Shown here piece by piece: positions 62,566 to 64,000 of a stretch of DNA of 64,000 bases (positions within the stretch are counted from its first letter, which is position 1; every line of letters starts with the position of its first letter). A model generated the notes under the pieces. The model worked only from the letters and a program-made list of their open reading frames with translations, was not told the DNA's origin and did not search any database. Origin of the DNA: JAOUGY01 sp963785075 (GTDB taxonomy: Bacteria > Actinomycetota > Acidimicrobiia > Spongiisociales > ZC4RG35); assembly GCA_963785075.1 (NCBI GenBank), contig CAWATW010000007.1, forward strand, positions 124,001 through 188,000, given 5' to 3'. A program made the translations under genes and the position numbers.

Positions 62566-64000
62566 ACCGACGAGGCCCGGGCGGGCGTCGTTGACAAGTC
62601 GGCTTCTCGGCGTGTATGCGGTCATTTTCGTCGTGGTCATCGTCGTGTTCAGTGCCGTTGTGACATCCGCAGTCAGCACCGTCCTCGAACAGCAGATCGT
62701 CGAGGATCTCGCGGACCAGGCCGCGGTGATCGACTCGGCACTCGCCCCCTCCGATCGCGCCACCGCTACCGCCATGGCTGCTGCCGCCGACGCCCGGCTC
62801 ACCATCATCGACCGGGACGGTGTGGTGCTGTTCGACTCACAGACGGACGCAGCCGCGATGGAGAACCACGGATCACGTCCCGAGGTCATCGGTGCGTGGG
62901 AGACCGGTACGGGAACGGACAGTCGGAGCAGCGACACGCTCGGCGGCGAAAGGTTGTATGTGGCGGTGCGGAGCGTCGATGCCAGCCGGGTCATCAGACT
63001 TTCGGTGACCGCCGAGCAGCTCTCCGAAGACCTTGCCGGGGTGAGACTGTCGGTGATCCGGGCGGCGGCCGTCGGCGGAATCCTGGGACTCGTCCTCGTC
63101 TGGACGGGCTCCCGCCGCCTGGCGCGGCCCGTCATCGAGCTCACCGCCATCGCCGAAGGCATCGCCGATGGGGCGCTCGAGGCCCCTGCCCGACGGTCGG
63201 CGGTGGCCGAGGTCGATCGGCTCGGGGTCTCGATGGGTCGGATGGCTTCTCAGCTCGGCCGCCGGATCGCCGAGTCGGATGCACAGCGGACCACTCTCGA
63301 GTCGGTCTTGGAGGCGTTGCCTCAGGGTGTGGTCTTGCTCGACAAAGACGACGAGATCATCTATGCCAACGAGACTGCGCGGAGCCTGCTGGGATCCTTC
63401 GGTGACCGCTTGTCGTCGATCGCTCCCCGTGGCGTGCAGCGGTGCGTGCAGGCAGCGCGCGAAGGCACGGGAGGTTCCAGGCTGGAGGTCGAAAGGGGAT
63501 CTCCCCCTCGGGTTCTCGGTGTGAACGCCACGAGGTTGGAGGCCGACGAGCGAATCCTGGTCGTGGTCTTCGACGTCACCGAGCGGTATCGGGTCGAGGC
63601 GATCAGACGGGACTTCGTGGCCGATGCGTCGCACGAGCTCAAGACCCCGGTTGCGGCGGTGCTGGCCTCGTCCGAGGCACTGCAGCTTGCGCTGACGAGG
63701 GATCCGGATCGTGCGGCGACGTTTGCCGGTCGCACCCAGCAAGCGGCGCAACAACTGTCTCGTATCGTCGAGGATCTCCTCGACCTGTCGCGGCTCGAGG
63801 CTTCGGACCAGGCGGAGGAGGTTCTCCCGCTCGACAAGGTCGTCGAGCGCGAAGTCGAGGGTTTCCGCACCCGGGCGAGAGAGTCCGAGATCGAACTCGT
63901 GGTCGACACGAGCCCGGTGCGTGTCTTGGGTTCGGCCGCCGATCTCGCGCTTGCGGTCAGGAATCTGTGTGACAACGCCGTTCGCTACACGAATGCAGGG
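62558..64000 (+). CDS. phoR: Phosphate sensor histidine kinase PhoR/SenX3 type (3' end outside window)
   Basis: The frame is open from ATG 62558 (overlapping the regulator stop by eight bases) to the window end, 481 residues. Helix 1 (LLGVYAVIFVVVIVVFSAVV, about 17-36) and helix 2 (AAVGGILGLVLVWTG, about 170-185) flank a roughly 130-residue outer domain. A HAMP segment, a PAS-like domain (LEALPQGVVLLDKDDEIIYA), HisKA with H-box DASHELKTP (His359) and the ATPase N-box (RNLCDNAVRYT) follow. The G-boxes lie beyond the window. It senses Pst/PhoU status and phosphorylates the regulator encoded just upstream. Confidence 0.92.
   Translation, partial: MTEPTRPGRASLTSRLLGVYAVIFVVVIVVFSAVVTSAVSTVLEQQIVEDLADQAAVIDSALAPSDRATATAMAAAADARLTIIDRDGVVLFDSQTDAAAMENHGSRPEVIGAWETGTGTDSRSSDTLGGERLYVAVRSVDASRVIRLSVTAEQLSEDLAGVRLSVIRAAAVGGILGLVLVWTGSRRLARPVIELTAIAEGIADGALEAPARRSAVAEVDRLGVSMGRMASQLGRRIAESDAQRTTLESVLEALPQGVVLLDKDDEIIYANETARSLLGSFGDRLSSIAPRGVQRCVQAAREGTGGSRLEVERGSPPRVLGVNATRLEADERILVVVFDVTERYRVEAIRRDFVADASHELKTPVAAVLASSEALQLALTRDPDRAATFAGRTQQAAQQLSRIVEDLLDLSRLEASDQAEEVLPLDKVVEREVEGFRTRARESEIELVVDTSPVRVLGSAADLALAVRNLCDNAVRYTNAG

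Overview
The window is a 64 kb chromosomal stretch of a GC-rich actinobacterium. The clade-level signs are a WhiB iron-sulfur regulator, a DUF3159 membrane protein, an LCP cell-wall ligase, an F420-type luciferase-like oxidoreductase, an ECF sigma factor with a RskA-type anti-sigma factor, a Streptomyces-style PHO box, and many start codons with a TANNNT -10 element only 6-9 nt upstream (leaderless mRNA). The mixture recalls Acidimicrobiia-like genomes, but that placement is inference. No rRNA, tRNA, CRISPR array, transposase, integrase or phage gene was seen.

Layout. 1-7.5 kb: end of a methyltransferase, a GNAT/histidine kinase pair, argS, and a GAF-PAS kinase with a receiver-only response regulator. 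7.5-15.9 kb: carbon catabolism, with a fused E1 alpha-beta 2-oxoacid dehydrogenase and Leu/Val dehydrogenase (branched-chain amino acids), glutaryl-CoA dehydrogenase, an LLM oxidoreductase, and a divergent enoyl-CoA hydratase / BadH-like dehydrogenase pair. 15.9-21.6 kb: two MFS exporters, an ArsR-type regulator with twin palindromic operators, and a secreted vanadium haloperoxidase. 21.6-31 kb: Nei2 glycosylase, a Crp-family regulator, phosphofructokinase, the purC-purS-purQ-purL operon and small acetyltransferases. 31-41 kb: thioesterase, LCP protein, purB, a lipoprotein and a secreted Gly-Asn repeat protein, a YcaQ-like glycosylase, a 137-bp tandem-repeat array, a YCII protein, and purA-purD (purD carries a one-base frameshift). 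41-49 kb: CorA, WhiB, a CarH-like B12 photoreceptor regulator, a photolyase, a PlsC-type acyltransferase, and an ECF sigma/anti-sigma pair. 49-54 kb: DUF427 protein, hydrolase, an S51-like protein with a CysS-like tail, DUF3159 protein, KAS III and TetR. 54-55 kb: a 353-bp higher-order repeat. 55-64 kb: ppk1, pstSCAB, phoU, phoP and phoR (cut by the window end), i.e. a phosphate-starvation and polyphosphate block with a PHO box.

How the parts connect. Most purine genes (C, S, Q, L, B, A, D) lie within 13 kb in three transcription units. The phosphate block couples uptake, signalling and polyphosphate synthesis. The CarH-like regulator, photolyase and sigma/anti-sigma pair look like a light-response module, because a near-identical 12-bp palindrome (TTTAGTGCTNAA) lies in the promoter of the photoreceptor and again in the promoter of the sigma factor. 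Several intergenic regions hold arrays of short reiterated words or long tandem repeats of unknown function.
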